Of a stretch of 64,000 bases of DNA, positions 22,547-33,714 are shown piece by piece; within the stretch, counting starts at the first letter, position 1, and every line of letters begins with the position of its first letter. A model generated the notes under the pieces. That model ran no database searches and was not told the DNA's origin. It saw only the letters and a program-made list of their open reading frames with translations. A program made the position numbers and the translations under genes. The DNA lies in contig NZ_JAPWHB010000004.1 of assembly GCF_027214025.1 (NCBI RefSeq), positions 62,001 through 126,000 on the forward strand, in the 5' to 3' direction. Origin of the DNA: Parahoeflea alexandrii. GTDB taxonomy: Bacteria; Pseudomonadota; Alphaproteobacteria; Rhizobiales; Rhizobiaceae.

Positions 22547-23701
22547 CTATTCCGCCGCCACGCTCGCCACCGGCCGGTAGACGGTGCGTGGCTGGGCACG
22601 GCTTTCGGGCCGGCGCCGGGTCAGGGCCAGAACGAAACCGGCGGTGATCGACACCGCGATCATCGACGAGCCACCATAGGAAATCAGCGGCAGCGTCATG
22701 CCCTTGGCCGGCAGCAGTTCGAGGTTGACGCCGATGTTGATGAACGACTGGAAACCGATCAGCAGCGAAAGACCGGCCACTGCCAGCCGGGTGAAGTCGT
22801 CCTGCTCCTGCCCGGCACGAATGAGCCCGCGAATGACCACGAAACCGAACAGCATGACCAGCACCATGCAGAAAATGATGCCGAATTCCTCCGCCGCGAC
22901 GGAAAAGACGAAGTCCGTGTGGCTATCGGGCAGGATCCGCTTGATCGTCCCCTCGCCCGGGCCCTGGCCGAGCCAGTCACCGCGGATGATCGCCTCGCGC
23001 GCCGTGTCGACCTGGAAACTGTCGCCCTCGCCGAACAGGAAGCCGTTGATGCGCTCGGCCACGTGCGGAAACATGAAATAGGCCGAGATGAAACCGAGGA
23101 CCGCAACGCTGCCAAGCAGCATGATCCACAGCCAGGACATGCCGGCCATGAAGAACATGCCGCCCCAGACCGCGGTCGTCAGCATGGTCTGCCCCAGGTC
23201 GGGCTGGGCCACCAGCAATGCCGCAACGATGCCGAACAGGATGATGGCGAACAGGTTTCCGGGGATCTCGGGATGCCGCGACCGCTCCGAGAACAGCCAG
23301 GCGCAGATCACCACGAAGGCGGGCTTCATGAATTCCGATGGCTGGACCGACAGGCCCAGAATCGACACCCAGCGCCGCGATCCCTTGATCTCGACGCCGA
23401 AAAACAGGGCCAGGATCATCATCAGGATGGACGCGACCAGAAGCAGCAACGCCAGCCGACGCACCTGCCGCGGGCTCAGGAACGACACGCCGACCATCAC
23501 GATCAGCGCCGGCAGCAGGAACAGGCCGTGCCGCTCGACGAAATGAAAGCTGTCGAGCCCCAGCCTCTCGGCCACCGCCGGGCTGGCGGCAAACGACAGC
23601 ATCAGGCCGATCCCCATCAGCCCGACGAAGACCGCCAGGAACAGGCGGTCGATGGTCCAGAACCAGTCGGCGACCGGTCCACGTTCGACGCGGCTAACCA
23701 T
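22547..23701 (-). CDS. ftsW: Lipid II polymerase FtsW (SEDS family)
   Basis: Polytopic SEDS glycosyltransferase that polymerises lipid II at the septum with FtsI. ATG 23701 ([15 protein letters not shown]) is preferred over ATG 23713 because GGAGAG lies about nine bases before it; its start overlaps the murD stop by eight bases. 384 residues with about ten membrane segments. SEDS text includes [20 protein letters not shown] and the late loop [20 protein letters not shown] followed by ISYGGSSM. The conserved Asp of SEDS proteins is expected in the [18 protein letters not shown] region, which is present here ([24 protein letters not shown]). Confidence 0.97.
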   Translation of the reverse strand: MVSRVERGPVADWFWTIDRLFLAVFVGLMGIGLMLSFAASPAVAERLGLDSFHFVERHGLFLLPALIVMVGVSFLSPRQVRRLALLLLVASILMMILALFFGVEIKGSRRWVSILGLSVQPSEFMKPAFVVICAWLFSERSRHPEIPGNLFAIILFGIVAALLVAQPDLGQTMLTTAVWGGMFFMAGMSWLWIMLLGSVAVLGFISAYFMFPHVAERINGFLFGEGDSFQVDTAREAIIRGDWLGQGPGEGTIKRILPDSHTDFVFSVAAEEFGIIFCMVLVMLFGFVVIRGLIRAGQEQDDFTRLAVAGLSLLIGFQSFINIGVNLELLPAKGMTLPLISYGGSSMIAVSITAGFVLALTRRRPESRAQPRTVYRPVASVAAE

Positions 23702-25115
23702 GGCACTCTCCATTGTTTTCTACATCGATGAGCATGTCGATATCAGCGAGCGCTGACACCAGGCTGACGAAGGCGTCGCCCCTGACCTCGAAATTGCGGA
23801 ACTGGTCGAAACTGGCGCAGGCCGGCGACAGCAGCACCGCGGGCATTTCCGCCGCGTCCAGCGCCGCATCGCGCGCAGCCGCGGCCACCGCCTGGTCCAG
23901 CGTGCCGGAAATCTCGAACGGCGCATGCGCGCCGATGGTGGCGGCAAACCCCGCGGCCGCCTCGCCGATCAGGTAGGCCCTGGCAATGCGCGGGAAGAAC
24001 GGCTCGAGCGAAGCAATCCCGCCCTCTTTCGGCAGACCGCCGGCAATCCAGTAGATGTGCTCGAAGCTCTGCAGCGCCGGTGCTGCCGCGTCCGCATTGG
24101 TGGCCTTGGAATCGTTGACGAAGACAACGCGTCCACGCCGCGCCACCGGCTGCATCCGGTGCTTGAGACCGGGAAAGACCGCCAGGCCGGCGCGGATCTC
24201 GTCGACGCTCAGCCCGACCGCCAGGCAAGCGGCGATGGCGGCGGCCGCATTCTGCGCATTGTGCGCGCCGCGCAGCGTGGCGATGCCTGTCAGGTCGGCC
24301 AGATCGTCCACCGCGCCCTCATGCGCCCGGCGGATCAGCGATCCTTGCGCGAACAGGCCCTCGGTGAGCGCGTGGTCCTTGGAAATCCGCTCGACAGTCC
24401 GCCCCTGGCTTTCAAGCCGGTCGGCAATGCCGCGGCACCAGTCGTCATCGACGCCGATGATCGCTACGGCGCTTTGCGCCACGAGCCGCTCCTTGACCTC
24501 GGCATAATGCTGCATCGAGCCGTGCCGGTCGAGGTGATCAGGTGTCAGGTTGAGCAGCAGCCCGGCGCTCGGATCGAGCGAAGGCGCCAGATCGATCTGG
24601 TAGGACGAACACTCGACGACGTGCACCCGGTCCGGCGCGGGCGGTGCCAGGGTCAGCACCGCCGTTCCTATATTGCCGCCGAGTTGCGCATCGCGGCCCG
24701 AATGGGCGATCAAATGGGCGATCAGCGCCGTGGTGGTCGACTTGCCGTTAGTGCCGGTAATGGCGATGAACGGACTGCCCGGCGCATGCGCCCGACGCTC
24801 GCGCACGAAGATCTCGACATCGCCGATGATCTCGACGCCGTGGCTGTTGGCCAGTTCCGCGCTCCAGTGCGGCTTGGGATGGGTCAGCGGCACGCCCGGA
24901 GCCAGCACCAGGGTGTCGACAGAAGTCCAGTCGAGATCGCGCAGATCGGCGACCGGAATGCCCGCGGCCCGCGCCGCGTCAACCTGGGCCGGATTGTCGT
25001 CCCAGGCCGAGACTTGGGCTCCGCCCGCAACCAGCGACCGTGCGGTGGCGAGCCCCGAGCCCCCCAGGCCGAAGAGCGCCACGCGTCTGCCGCGAAATGT
25101 CGACGCAGCGATCAT
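23694..25115 (-). CDS. murD: UDP-MurNAc-L-alanine--D-glutamate ligase MurD
   Basis: Mur ligase adding D-Glu to UDP-MurNAc-L-Ala, ATP dependent, cytoplasmic. 473 residues. N-terminal [15 protein letters not shown]-loop [17 protein letters not shown], central [14 protein letters not shown] with the metal and carbamoyl-Lys region, and [18 protein letters not shown] with AGGLPKEGG in the C-terminal domain. ATG 25115 lies three bases after the mraY stop, and the stop overlaps the ftsW start. Confidence 0.97.
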   Translation of the reverse strand: MIAASTFRGRRVALFGLGGSGLATARSLVAGGAQVSAWDDNPAQVDAARAAGIPVADLRDLDWTSVDTLVLAPGVPLTHPKPHWSAELANSHGVEIIGDVEIFVRERRAHAPGSPFIAITGTNGKSTTTALIAHLIAHSGRDAQLGGNIGTAVLTLAPPAPDRVHVVECSSYQIDLAPSLDPSAGLLLNLTPDHLDRHGSMQHYAEVKERLVAQSAVAIIGVDDDWCRGIADRLESQGRTVERISKDHALTEGLFAQGSLIRRAHEGAVDDLADLTGIATLRGAHNAQNAAAAIAACLAVGLSVDEIRAGLAVFPGLKHRMQPVARRGRVVFVNDSKATNADAAAPALQSFEHIYWIAGGLPKEGGIASLEPFFPRIARAYLIGEAAAGFAATIGAHAPFEISGTLDQAVAAAARDAALDAAEMPAVLLSPACASFDQFRNFEVRGDAFVSLVSALADIDMLIDVENNGECHG

Positions 25116-25118
25116 CGA

Positions 25119-26222
25119 TCACCTCAACTTCAAGGTCGCGAGGCCGATCATTGCCAGCCCGACCGAGATGATCCAGAACCGCACCACGACCTGACTTTCG
25201 GTCCAGCCGAGCTTTTCGAAATGATGGTGGATCGGCGCCATCAGGAACACCCGCTTCCCGGTCAGCTTGAACGAAGCCACCTGGATGATCACCGACAGCG
25301 CTTCCATCACGAACAGGCCGCCAATGATCGCCATGACGATCTCGTGCTTGGTGGCGACCGCCACCGTGCCGATCAGGCCGCCCAGCGCCAGCGACCCGGT
25401 GTCGCCCATGAAGATTGCGGCGGGCGGCGCGTTGAACCACAGGAAGCCAAGCCCCGCTCCGATGACTGCGCCGAGGATAACCGCCAGTTCACCTGTGCCG
25501 GGCACGAAATGGATCTGCAGGTAATTGGCAAACACCGCGTTGCCGGCGAGGTAGGCGATGGCGCCGAACGAGGCCGCGGCGATCATCACCGGCACGATCG
25601 CCAGCCCGTCGAGACCGTCGGTCAGGTTGACCGCATTGCCGGCCGACACGATCACGAAGGCGCCGAAGACGATGAAGAACCAGCCGAGATCGAGCAGCAG
25701 ATCCTTGAAGAAAGGGAATGCGATCGACGATCCGAAGGTCACGCCGTTGACGGTGGACGCGGCCATCGAGGCCTGCATGATGAAGAACACCGCAACACCC
25801 GCAATGATGAACTCAAGCCCCAGCCGCGCCTTGCCGGAGAACCCCTTGTCAGTCTGTTTGGTGACTTTCAGGTAGTCATCGTAAAATCCGATGGCGCCGA
25901 AGCCGAGCGTCACCAGGAGCGTGGTGACCACATAGACGCTCGACAGATCCGCCCACAAGAGCGACGAGCCGACGATGCCGGCCAGGATCATCAAACCGCC
26001 CATCGTCGGCGTCCCGGCCTTCAGGAAATGGGTCTGCGGTCCGTCAGCGCGGATCGGCTGTCCCCGGCCCTGGCGCACTTTCAGCGAGGCGATGATTCGC
26101 GGTCCGAACAGGAACACGATCAGCGCCGCGGTAAACATCGCGGCACCTGTTCGGAAGGTGATGTATCTGAAAAGATTAAAAAACTGGACTTCGTCCGCCA
26201 GATCCACCAACCAGATAAGCAT
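25119..26222 (-). CDS. mraY: Phospho-MurNAc-pentapeptide transferase MraY
   Basis: Integral membrane enzyme that joins UDP-MurNAc-pentapeptide to undecaprenyl phosphate to give lipid I. 367 residues with about ten membrane segments. Signature text: [24 protein letters not shown] (active-site Asp pair), [13 protein letters not shown] (active-site Asp), [16 protein letters not shown] and [13 protein letters not shown] (the conserved His triplet). It starts 20 bases after the murF stop. Confidence 0.98.
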   Translation of the reverse strand: MLIWLVDLADEVQFFNLFRYITFRTGAAMFTAALIVFLFGPRIIASLKVRQGRGQPIRADGPQTHFLKAGTPTMGGLMILAGIVGSSLLWADLSSVYVVTTLLVTLGFGAIGFYDDYLKVTKQTDKGFSGKARLGLEFIIAGVAVFFIMQASMAASTVNGVTFGSSIAFPFFKDLLLDLGWFFIVFGAFVIVSAGNAVNLTDGLDGLAIVPVMIAAASFGAIAYLAGNAVFANYLQIHFVPGTGELAVILGAVIGAGLGFLWFNAPPAAIFMGDTGSLALGGLIGTVAVATKHEIVMAIIGGLFVMEALSVIIQVASFKLTGKRVFLMAPIHHHFEKLGWTESQVVVRFWIISVGLAMIGLATLKLR

Positions 26223-26242
26223 GAATTCGGTCCCCGACCCGT

Positions 26243-27676
26243 TTAATCTTGAGTGTTGCTGTCAGACAGCACCGGATAGTTGTCAAGCAATGCCTTAACA
26301 ATACGGCCGAAGCCGATGCCGAGCGATGACTTGACCATCACCACGTCGCCATCCCTCAAAACCGTCCTGAGATACTCGGCCAGTTCGGGGGCTTCGTCCC
26401 TGTAGACGGTTTCGATGGTCGTTCCCAGTTCATCGCGCAGCGCCCGCATTTCCGGACCGGCCAGGCAAACCATGTCAGCGCCGGCCTCACGCACCGGCCC
26501 TGCCAGATCGCGGTGCACCTGTTCGGAAAAGCGGCCCATTTCCAGCATGTCGCCCAGCACGGCGATCCGCCGTCCCCTGAGCCGGACCGGCGTGTCGCGC
26601 ATCAGGTCCAGCGCAGCGCGCATCGAGGCCGGGTTGGCGTTGTAGCTTTCATCGATCAGCACGAAACTGCCGCCATCGATCTTCAACTCATGCCGGGCGC
26701 CGCGGCCTTTTTCTGCCGAGAGCCGGGAAAGGGCGTGGATGGCCTTGGCGAGATTTGCACCGGCAAGCTGCACCGTTCCGAGCACCGCCAGCGCATTCTG
26801 AACCTGGTGCCGCCCGGGCGCCCCGATCTTGGCGGCGACGTCTTCAGCGCCGATTCGCGCGGTGATCGTCGAGCAGTCCGGCAACAGCTTGCACTTGAGC
26901 AGGCGGTAGTCGGCCTTGGGATTTTCCCCGAAAGAGTGAACATGGGCGACCCCGAGTTCCCCGGCCCGCTTCTTCAGCCAGCCGTATTTCTCGTTGTCCC
27001 GGTTGAGCAGCACGTGACCGTCCTCGACCAGGCCTTCCATGATCTCGGACTTTGCCGCCGCGATCTCGGTGAGGTTCTTGAAATTGCCCATATGGGCGGC
27101 GGCAATGGTGGTGATGATGGCGATATGCGGCCTGACCATCTTGACCAGCGGCCGGATCTCGTCGGGATGGTTCATACCGATCTCGAACACGCCAAAGGCC
27201 GTGCTCGCGGGCATCCGCGCCAGTGTCAGCGGCACGCCCCAATGGTTGTTGAACGAAGCCACCGAGGCATGAACCTCGCCGCTGGGCTCGAGCGCCTGGC
27301 GCAGCATTTCCTTGCTCGAGGTCTTGCCCACCGAGCCGGTCACCGCGATGATCCTGGCTTCCGAGCGCGCCCGCGAGGCGCGTCCGAGATCCTCAAGCGC
27401 GGCCAGCACGTCATTGACCACGATCATCGGTGCGGTCAGCCGTCCGAGTGCCGGCAGCTTCGATTCCGACACGACAAGCAGGCTCGCCCCATTGGCCACC
27501 GCAACGCTGGCGAAATCATGCCCGTCGAAGCGCTCGCCCTTGATGGCGAAGAAGGCGTCGCCCGCGCCGACCGTCCGGCTGTCGATGGAAATCCCGGTGA
27601 CGCCGTCCGGCAGAGCGCCGACCGGACGCCCGTCCATGGCTTCGATCATCTCTTGCGCGGTCCACAGCAAACTCAT
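26243..27676 (-). CDS. murF: UDP-MurNAc-tripeptide--D-Ala-D-Ala ligase MurF
   Basis: Mur ligase that adds the D-Ala-D-Ala made by Ddl to complete the pentapeptide. 477 residues, starting [16 protein letters not shown] at ATG 27676, which overlaps the murE stop by four bases. P-loop [17 protein letters not shown]-type text ([10 protein letters not shown]), [30 protein letters not shown] and [19 protein letters not shown]. The C-terminal domain ends with [18 protein letters not shown]. It belongs to the tightly packed murE-murF-mraY-murD run. Confidence 0.97.
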   Translation of the reverse strand: MSLLWTAQEMIEAMDGRPVGALPDGVTGISIDSRTVGAGDAFFAIKGERFDGHDFASVAVANGASLLVVSESKLPALGRLTAPMIVVNDVLAALEDLGRASRARSEARIIAVTGSVGKTSSKEMLRQALEPSGEVHASVASFNNHWGVPLTLARMPASTAFGVFEIGMNHPDEIRPLVKMVRPHIAIITTIAAAHMGNFKNLTEIAAAKSEIMEGLVEDGHVLLNRDNEKYGWLKKRAGELGVAHVHSFGENPKADYRLLKCKLLPDCSTITARIGAEDVAAKIGAPGRHQVQNALAVLGTVQLAGANLAKAIHALSRLSAEKGRGARHELKIDGGSFVLIDESYNANPASMRAALDLMRDTPVRLRGRRIAVLGDMLEMGRFSEQVHRDLAGPVREAGADMVCLAGPEMRALRDELGTTIETVYRDEAPELAEYLRTVLRDGDVVMVKSSLGIGFGRIVKALLDNYPVLSDSNTQD

Positions 27677-29142
27677 GCCTTGAGTTCCTCCAGTGCCTTG
27701 CGAATTTCGGTGTGATCGGAGAACGGCAGCACCTTGTCGCCGATCGTCTGGCCTTCCTCGTGACCCTTGCCTGCGACGATGAGCGTGTCACCGGCCTCAA
27801 GCATGCCGACCGCTGTTCTGATCGCTTCGGCGCGGTCGCCGATCTCCGTCGCGCCGGCGGCCACCGTCATGATTTCGGCACGGATGGTGGCCGGATCTTC
27901 CGAGCGTGGATTGTCGTCGGTGACGATCACCACATCGGCAAGCCGCATCGCGATCTCGCCCATGATCGGCCGCTTGCCGCGGTCGCGGTCGCCGCCGCAG
28001 CCGAAGACGACGATCACCCGGCCGGTGGTGAACGGCCGCACCGCCTCCAGCACGTTTTCCAGCGCCTCCGGCTTATGGGCGTAATCGACATAGGCCGGCG
28101 CGCCATGTGGCGTCGAACCGATGAGCTCAAGCCGCCCCGATGCGCCGGTCAGATGATCGAGCGCCGCCATGGCCTGGTCCGCGGAGGTACCGCTGGCGAT
28201 CGCCATGCCGACGGCGACGAGCGCGTTGGATATCTGGAAGTCGCCGGCCAGCGGCAGGTGCACCTCGAAGATGCGCCCGTCCATGTGAACCTCGGCGACC
28301 TGCTTGTCGCGCAGGTGCTCGACCCGCTTGAGGCTGAGGAACCCGCCCTTGCGGCCAACGGTCAGCACCCGGGCGCCGGCCCGCTCGGCGACCTCGACGG
28401 CCTTCTGCGACCACGGGTCGTCGGCAAAGATCACCGCCGGCGCACCCTTCGGCAGCAGCGTGTCGAACAGCCGCATCTTGGCCGCCATGTAGTCATCCAT
28501 GGTCGGATGGTAATCCATGTGGTCGCGGCCCAGATTGGTGAAGCCGCCGACACTCAGCGCCACGCCATCAAGCCGGCGCTGGTCGAGCCCGTGGCTGGAG
28601 GCTTCCATCGCAGCGTGGGTCACGCCTTCGCTGGCAAGCTCGGCCAGCAGCCGGTGCAGCGCGACCGGGTCCGGCGTGGTCAGCGTGCCGTATTCGATGC
28701 GGCCCGGCGCCACCACCCCGGTGGTGCCGAGCATCGCGGCCTGCTCACCGGCATGGGTCCAGATCTGCCGCAGGAAAGAGGCGACCGAGGTCTTGCCGGC
28801 AGTGCCGGTCACCGCCGCCATCACCCGCGGCTGCGGACCGAAGAAGGCCGCGGCCATGCGCGCCAGCGCCTGCCGCGGATCCTCCGCCCGCAGCACCGGA
28901 ACCGTGATGTCCGCAAGCTCCGCATCGCGGCCCGCCACGATTGCCATGGCTCCCCGCGAAGCCGCCTGGGCGGCAAACCGGGCGCCGTCCGTCTTCACCC
29001 CGGCAAGCGCGAAAAACACATTCCCCGGCTCGACCATGCGGCTGTCGGCGGTCAGTCCGGTCACCGCAAGCCCGGTGTCGGCTGTTTGCGGAACCGCAAG
29101 GGATTCGGAAGGCAGGGCGGCGATCAATGCGGACAGTTTCAT
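27673..29142 (-). CDS. murE: UDP-MurNAc-L-Ala-D-Glu--meso-DAP ligase MurE
   Basis: Mur ligase adding the third stem residue. 489 residues. P-loop [39 protein letters not shown] carrying the carbamoylated-Lys region, [30 protein letters not shown] and [13 protein letters not shown]; this DNPR motif is the sign for meso-diaminopimelate rather than lysine, so a DAP-type wall is expected. Start ATG 29142 ([17 protein letters not shown]) lies 79 bases after the ftsI stop, the longest gap in this run. Confidence 0.97.
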   Translation of the reverse strand: MKLSALIAALPSESLAVPQTADTGLAVTGLTADSRMVEPGNVFFALAGVKTDGARFAAQAASRGAMAIVAGRDAELADITVPVLRAEDPRQALARMAAAFFGPQPRVMAAVTGTAGKTSVASFLRQIWTHAGEQAAMLGTTGVVAPGRIEYGTLTTPDPVALHRLLAELASEGVTHAAMEASSHGLDQRRLDGVALSVGGFTNLGRDHMDYHPTMDDYMAAKMRLFDTLLPKGAPAVIFADDPWSQKAVEVAERAGARVLTVGRKGGFLSLKRVEHLRDKQVAEVHMDGRIFEVHLPLAGDFQISNALVAVGMAIASGTSADQAMAALDHLTGASGRLELIGSTPHGAPAYVDYAHKPEALENVLEAVRPFTTGRVIVVFGCGGDRDRGKRPIMGEIAMRLADVVIVTDDNPRSEDPATIRAEIMTVAAGATEIGDRAEAIRTAVGMLEAGDTLIVAGKGHEEGQTIGDKVLPFSDHTEIRKALEELKA

Positions 29143-29221
29143 GAAATGCTCTGGTCTTTCATTGCCGGGATAAAATGCGGTTCACTTGATATCAGCGATG
29201 CCCTGCCCGCCACTTGTGTTT

Positions 29222-30958
29222 TCAGTATGACAATCGCAGCGCCTGCATATCATTTCCAAACCGCGGCCTGACCCCCAGAAACGCCGCGGACCGGCGAATG
29301 ATCGCCCCGACCATGGGGGCGGCGTTCAGGCCGGCGGTGGCCGAGTGCGCGCCTTCCTCGGGCTTGGGTTCATCGATCACCACCAGCACCACATAATCAG
29401 GATTGTCGATCGGGAAGGCGGAGAGGAAGGCGTTGAAGCGCACCGATGAATCGTAGCGCCCGTTGACCACCTTTTCCGCCGTTCCGGTCTTGCCGCCGAC
29501 ATGGAAACCGGGAACCTCGGCGCGCCGTCCCGAGCCCTTGGCGACATTCATCTGCATCAGGTTGCGCATGTTGTCGCTGGTCGACTGCTTGATCACCTGG
29601 ATGGCGACCTTGTCGGCGTCCTCCCTCGTGCGCGGCAGGAAGGTCGGCTCGATCAGCTTGCCGCCGTTCATCAGCGCCGCCGCGGCGACCGCCGTCTGCA
29701 GCGGCGTGGTCGACACCCCATGGCCGAAAGAGATGGTGATCGAGTTGATCTTCTTCCACTCGGCCGGCTGGTTCGGCATTGCCACTTCGGGCAATTCGGT
29801 CTGCATGCGGGTCAAAAGCCCCAGCCGGGTGAGGAATTCCTTGTGCCCCTCGATGCCGACCAGATCGGCCATCCGGGCAGTACCTATATTGGAGGAGTAG
29901 ATGAAGATTTCCGGCACGCTCAGCACCCGGTTCTTGCCGTGGAAATCCTTGATGGTGAAGCCGCCGATGCGGATCGCCCCGCGGGCGTCGAAGGAATCCG
30001 ACATCTTGACCAGGCCCGAATCGAGCGCCATCGCCGTGGTGAACGCCTTGAAGGTCGAGCCCATCTCGTAGGTGCCCGCCGACATCCGGTTGAGCCGGTC
30101 TTTCTGCAGCGCTTCGACGGGGTTGTTCGGATCGTAATCCGGCAGTGACGACATGCCGATCACTTCGCCGGTATGCACGTTCAGCACCACACCGGCAGCG
30201 GCGATCGCCTTGTAGCGGCCCATGGCCGCCGAAAGCTCGTCGCGCAGCACATGCTGTACCCTCAGATCGAGTGACAACCGAACCGGCTTCATGTCCTCGT
30301 TGACCGTCAGGCCGGCGGCGGCCAGGTCGCCGAGCCCCTGCCCGTCGACATATTTCTCCATCCCGGCGATGCCCTTGTTGTCGATGTTGACGTGGCCGAC
30401 AACATGCGACGCCGTCGGCCCGCCAGGGTAGAAGCGGCGCGTTTCCGGCCGGAAGCCGATACCCGGAATGCCAAGTGCAAGGATCTGGCTTTGCTGCTTG
30501 GGGGTCAGCTGCCTTCTCAGCCACTGGAACCTCGAATTCGACGACAACTTGCGGTGGATGCCGCGCATGTCGAGATCAGGAAGCACGGTGGCGAGCAGTT
30601 CGATTGCCTCGTCGGGATCGACAATCTTGTTGGGCTCGGCAAACAGCGACACGGTACGGATGTCGGTGGCCAGCACCTCGCCGTTGCGGTCGAGCAGGTC
30701 CGGCCGCGAGATCAGCAACTGATCGGCGCGGGCGATCGAGGAAACCGTCTCGGGCGAACGCATGCCGTACTGCACCAGCCGCGCTCCGATGACCGAGTAG
30801 AACACTCCAAAACAGGCGATCGCGATGATGATGCGGTTCTTGGCCTGGGTGCCCTGCGCCTTGCGCACACCCTCGAATTCGAGCGGTGAGCGACCGCGGC
30901 CGTCGGCCGCATTGCCGGCCGGGCCAAGCCCGGAAAGAAGCGTCCCGAGTTTTCTCAT
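29222..30958 (-). CDS. ftsI: Septal peptidoglycan transpeptidase FtsI (PBP3)
   Basis: Class B penicillin-binding protein that crosslinks septal peptidoglycan in partnership with FtsW. 578 residues. One N-terminal membrane segment at about 42-62 (RIIIAIACFGVFYSVIGARL) after a cytoplasmic tail; dimerisation domain near RPDLLDRNGEVLATDI; the transpeptidase motifs are SxxK as Ser301-Thr-Phe-Lys304, SSN at 355-357 and KTGT at 490-493. The start overlaps the ftsL stop by four bases. Confidence 0.97.
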   Translation of the reverse strand: MRKLGTLLSGLGPAGNAADGRGRSPLEFEGVRKAQGTQAKNRIIIAIACFGVFYSVIGARLVQYGMRSPETVSSIARADQLLISRPDLLDRNGEVLATDIRTVSLFAEPNKIVDPDEAIELLATVLPDLDMRGIHRKLSSNSRFQWLRRQLTPKQQSQILALGIPGIGFRPETRRFYPGGPTASHVVGHVNIDNKGIAGMEKYVDGQGLGDLAAAGLTVNEDMKPVRLSLDLRVQHVLRDELSAAMGRYKAIAAAGVVLNVHTGEVIGMSSLPDYDPNNPVEALQKDRLNRMSAGTYEMGSTFKAFTTAMALDSGLVKMSDSFDARGAIRIGGFTIKDFHGKNRVLSVPEIFIYSSNIGTARMADLVGIEGHKEFLTRLGLLTRMQTELPEVAMPNQPAEWKKINSITISFGHGVSTTPLQTAVAAAALMNGGKLIEPTFLPRTREDADKVAIQVIKQSTSDNMRNLMQMNVAKGSGRRAEVPGFHVGGKTGTAEKVVNGRYDSSVRFNAFLSAFPIDNPDYVVLVVIDEPKPEEGAHSATAGLNAAPMVGAIIRRSAAFLGVRPRFGNDMQALRLSY

Positions 30959-31311
30959 TGTTGCACAGACCCCGTCGTCAGTTCCGCGTCGGTTTCGCCC
31001 TCAGCCACTTGCGGCTCGAAGTCGCTCGCCCGCCCGGGCAACTCGTCGGGCCCGGCCATTTGTTCAGGCGTGATCGGTTTCAGCCCCAGTTCCGCCTCGA
31101 AGGCAGTCGACAGCCGCTGCAACCGCGAGGGCTGGTTGAGCAGGCTCCAGTCGGCCTCGAGCAGATCGATGGTCTCTTCCTGAAGCTTGATCTCGGCCTG
31201 CAGTTCCTGCACCTGGGCCAGCTTCTCCTCGGCGGCATGCTTGATCTGGTAGGTGATCGTAGCGGCGGCGATCATCGCGCCGACAAGCACCAGGTCGATG
31301 GTTCGCAGCAT
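30955..31311 (-). CDS. ftsL: Cell division protein FtsL-like
   Basis: Small bitopic divisome protein. 118 residues: a membrane segment at about 5-22 (IDLVLVGAMIAAATITYQI), then a periplasmic heptad-rich coiled coil at about 25-60 (AAEEKLAQVQELQAEIKLQE) with the LLEADWSLLNQPSRLQRL motif typical of alphaproteobacterial FtsL, and a Glu/Pro-rich tail. Its position between rsmH and ftsI and its four-base overlap with ftsI match the family. It would pair with an FtsB-like partner that is not in this window. Confidence 0.9.
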   Translation of the reverse strand: MLRTIDLVLVGAMIAAATITYQIKHAAEEKLAQVQELQAEIKLQEETIDLLEADWSLLNQPSRLQRLSTAFEAELGLKPITPEQMAGPDELPGRASDFEPQVAEGETDAELTTGSVQQ

Positions 31312-31314
31312 GGC

Positions 31315-32340
31315 TCAGCCTCCGAGAGCCGCAAGCGCGGCGAGGTTGGGGACGGGAAGGATGTCGGCGCCGGCCTTGCCGGCGGGTGCCGTGGTGCGCA
31401 GCCCGGCGCGCATTTTCGCCGACCGCGAACGCGGGTTGATCGCGCATTCGTCCTCGCCCGCGCTCACCGGCTGCTTGCCGATCAGCGTGAATGTCGATTG
31501 CCGCTCGGCCACCATCGGCAGATGCCGCGAGCCCGACGCCTTGCCGGCGCGGTCCTGGAAGAAGCGCTTGACGATGCGGTCCTCGAGCGAGTGGAAGCTG
31601 ACCACCACCAGCCGCCCGCCCGGCTTGAGCGCCCGTTCGGCCGCAAACAGCGTCCGCGCCAGCTCGCCCAGCTCGTCGTTGACATAGGTCCGGAGCGCCT
31701 GGAACACCCGTGTGGCCGGATGGATCTTGTCCTGCGGACGCCGCGGCGACACCTTTTCGATCAGCCCCGCCAGCTGCCGGGTGGTGGCAAACGGCGCCTT
31801 CTGCCGCTCCGCCTCGATCGCCCGCGCGATGCGGCCGGCATGACGTTCCTCGCCCAGGATGCCGAAGATCCGTGTCATGTCGGAGGGCTTGGCGCGGTTG
31901 ACCACGTCCGCCGCGCTGACGCCCGATTGCCCCATCCGCATGTCGAGCGGTCCGTCGCGCATGAAGGAAAACCCGCGTTCGGCCTCGTCGATCTGCATCG
32001 AGGAGACGCCGATGTCGAGCACCACGCCGTCAAGGCTGGTCTCCTCGACTTGATCGAGCAGTTCGGAGAACCGGGCATGGATGAGCTTGAGCTTGCCGTT
32101 CGAGGCCTCGACCATCGCGGCACCCGCCGCAATCGCATCGGGATCGCGATCAAAGGCGATCACTTCGGCCCCGGCCTCGAGAATGGCGGCGGTGTAACCG
32201 CCCGCCCCGAAGGTGCCGTCGACGATGATCTCGCCGGGCTTGGGCTCCAGGGCTGCCAGAACCTCGCGGAGAAGAACCGGAATGTGGCGGACAGGTCCGC
32301 CTTGGACGTCAGTTTCACCGTCGCCCATGTCCGCCGCCAT
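31315..32340 (-). CDS. rsmH: 16S rRNA m4C1402 methyltransferase RsmH (MraW)
   Basis: SAM-dependent methyltransferase that N4-methylates C1402 of 16S rRNA. Start at ATG 32340 ([15 protein letters not shown]), because GGAGAA lies seven bases upstream; the frame is open further into mraZ without family likeness. 341 residues. Conserved text [30 protein letters not shown] (SAM loop), [40 protein letters not shown] and [16 protein letters not shown]. It begins 26 bases after the mraZ stop and ends three bases before ftsL. Confidence 0.97.
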   Translation of the reverse strand: MAADMGDGETDVQGGPVRHIPVLLREVLAALEPKPGEIIVDGTFGAGGYTAAILEAGAEVIAFDRDPDAIAAGAAMVEASNGKLKLIHARFSELLDQVEETSLDGVVLDIGVSSMQIDEAERGFSFMRDGPLDMRMGQSGVSAADVVNRAKPSDMTRIFGILGEERHAGRIARAIEAERQKAPFATTRQLAGLIEKVSPRRPQDKIHPATRVFQALRTYVNDELGELARTLFAAERALKPGGRLVVVSFHSLEDRIVKRFFQDRAGKASGSRHLPMVAERQSTFTLIGKQPVSAGEDECAINPRSRSAKMRAGLRTTAPAGKAGADILPVPNLAALAALGG

Positions 32341-32366
32341 TCCGTTTCTCCATCCGTTGCGGACGG

Positions 32367-32795
32367 TCAGGAAATGGCCGTCCGTTCTTTCCGGGCCTGC
32401 GCCTGCATCTGCTCGAATGCCGCCGGTTCCCAGAGCTGAAAATGATCCCCCCGCCCCGCGAACGTCACCCGGTCGGTGATGCCCGCAAAATCGCGGATGA
32501 AATCCGTCACCAGAAGCCGACCCTCGCCGTCGAGCTTCATGAACACCCCGCCGCCGTGAATGAGCAGCGACATCTTGTTGGCTTCCGCCGAGAACGGATC
32601 CTGCGATCCGATCATCCGCTCGAAGCGCTCGAGCACCTCCGGTCCGGCCATCGAGACCGCCGGAAACACGAAATCCTGCCAGGCGTAGAGCTCTTCGACC
32701 GCCGAACGCGCCAGCACAGCACGGAACATCGATGGCACGGAAACCCGCCCCTTCGCGTCGATCCTGTTTGTCGCATGCGACAGGAACCGGTTCAT
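32367..32795 (-). CDS. mraZ: Transcriptional regulator MraZ
   Basis: DNA-binding repressor of the mra/dcw operon, a ring-forming protein with two AbrB-like (SpoVT/AbrB) domains. Start at ATG 32795 ([19 protein letters not shown]), where homologues begin; 142 residues, the usual size. Both DXXXR-type motifs are visible: [12 protein letters not shown] near residues 10-21 and [13 protein letters not shown] near residues 86-98. It is the first gene of the cluster, and a set of TGGG boxes about 175-210 bases upstream is its likely operator. Confidence 0.96.
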   Translation of the reverse strand: MNRFLSHATNRIDAKGRVSVPSMFRAVLARSAVEELYAWQDFVFPAVSMAGPEVLERFERMIGSQDPFSAEANKMSLLIHGGGVFMKLDGEGRLLVTDFIRDFAGITDRVTFAGRGDHFQLWEPAAFEQMQAQARKERTAIS

Positions 32796-32971
32796 GACTC
32801 TGTACCGCCGCTTCCGCCTGTTGGCCCCACTCCATCGACCCTCCGGTTGGGCGCCGTTCATCCGCGCACAGGACTTCAAGGGCGGCGAGAACCGCCTGCG
32901 CGGCGCCTTGCGGGAACCGCAGTCCGGATTGGGATGAAACGGCGGATGCCCGCCTGCTGATCTTGGGCTTT

Positions 32972-33005
32972 TGGGATAACATGGGCCACCATGGGCGTCA
33001 ATGGG
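32972..33005 (-). promoter_or_regulatory. MraZ operator (TGGG boxes) overlapping the dcw promoter
   Basis: TGGG occurs at 32972, 32982, 32992 and 33002 on the plus strand, a perfect 10-base period, with further copies at 32964 and 32930. MraZ is known to bind TGGGN direct repeats separated by five bases. On the minus strand the same stretch carries TTGACG (33001-32996), a 17-base spacer and TATCCC (32978-32973), a plausible promoter reading into mraZ, so bound MraZ would block it. The remainder of 32796-33255 shows no gene; the leader to mraZ would be about 170 bases. Confidence 0.75.
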
Positions 33006-33255
33006 AACCACCCCCATCAGGCGCACGAGTTCGACCCCTTAATATCTCGTCAAGATTAACGAAGGGTTAGGAATGATGGACAGAGTGTGAATCGTCGAAC
33101 CCGCAGTGAGGCGATTTGCCCTGCTCCGGCCAGCAAGCAAACATTCGCTGGGGGCCGGCATACGTGCCATACTCACAGGTGGCAAAAGGCGCCCACGCTG
33201 CGCAGTGCCACCACACCCGGGTTCAGCAGGCTGACAACAACGCAGGAGCCAACAC

Positions 33256-33666
33256 ATGACGGTCGGCAAGCGAAGCGTTGTCTCCAATCGCCTTGTGGCG
33301 GGTTTCGCTCTGATCTTCGGCATTCTGACCATCGTGTCAGGCGGACGGGTGCTCTTCGGCGGCCCCGAGGCGCAGGCGGCGGCGGGAAATGCCGTCCGCT
33401 TCGTCCTGTGGTTCAACTTCCTGTCGGGATTTGCCTATGCCGCCGCGGCGGTCGGAATTCTGCTGCTGAAGCGTTGGGCCCACTATCTGGCCATTGCCTT
33501 GGCAATCACCATTGTCGCAGTCTTCGGCCTGTTTGGCTGGCATGTGCTGTCAGGCGGAGCCTACGAGGTGCGCACCGTCGGCGCGATGACACTGCGGTCT
33601 GCGGTCTGGATCGGCATCGCCCTTTATCTGCAACGTCGCGTCAGGGCGACTGCTTTCAAGGCCTGA
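33256..33666 (+). CDS. Small integral membrane protein, unknown function
   Basis: 136 residues, starting at ATG 33256 behind GCAGGAGCCAACAC. Four hydrophobic segments at about 12-32 (LVAGFALIFGILTIVSG), 47-70, 74-96 and 108-126. Charged ends (MTVGKRSVVSNR, RRVRATAFKA). No motif is recognised; it resembles small rhizobial membrane proteins of unknown role. It stands alone, 260 bases upstream of and divergent from the mraZ promoter. Confidence 0.75.
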   Translation: MTVGKRSVVSNRLVAGFALIFGILTIVSGGRVLFGGPEAQAAAGNAVRFVLWFNFLSGFAYAAAAVGILLLKRWAHYLAIALAITIVAVFGLFGWHVLSGGAYEVRTVGAMTLRSAVWIGIALYLQRRVRATAFKA

Positions 33667-33714
33667 TCGTTGTGCGCGCGCCCCTTGGAAGCAAGGATAT
33701 TGTTAGCCGACTGC

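Noticed and set aside
30886-32439. Open frame of 517 codons on the plus strand opposite ftsL and rsmH
   Set aside because: Crosses two well-defined minus-strand genes and has composition typical of an antisense shadow.
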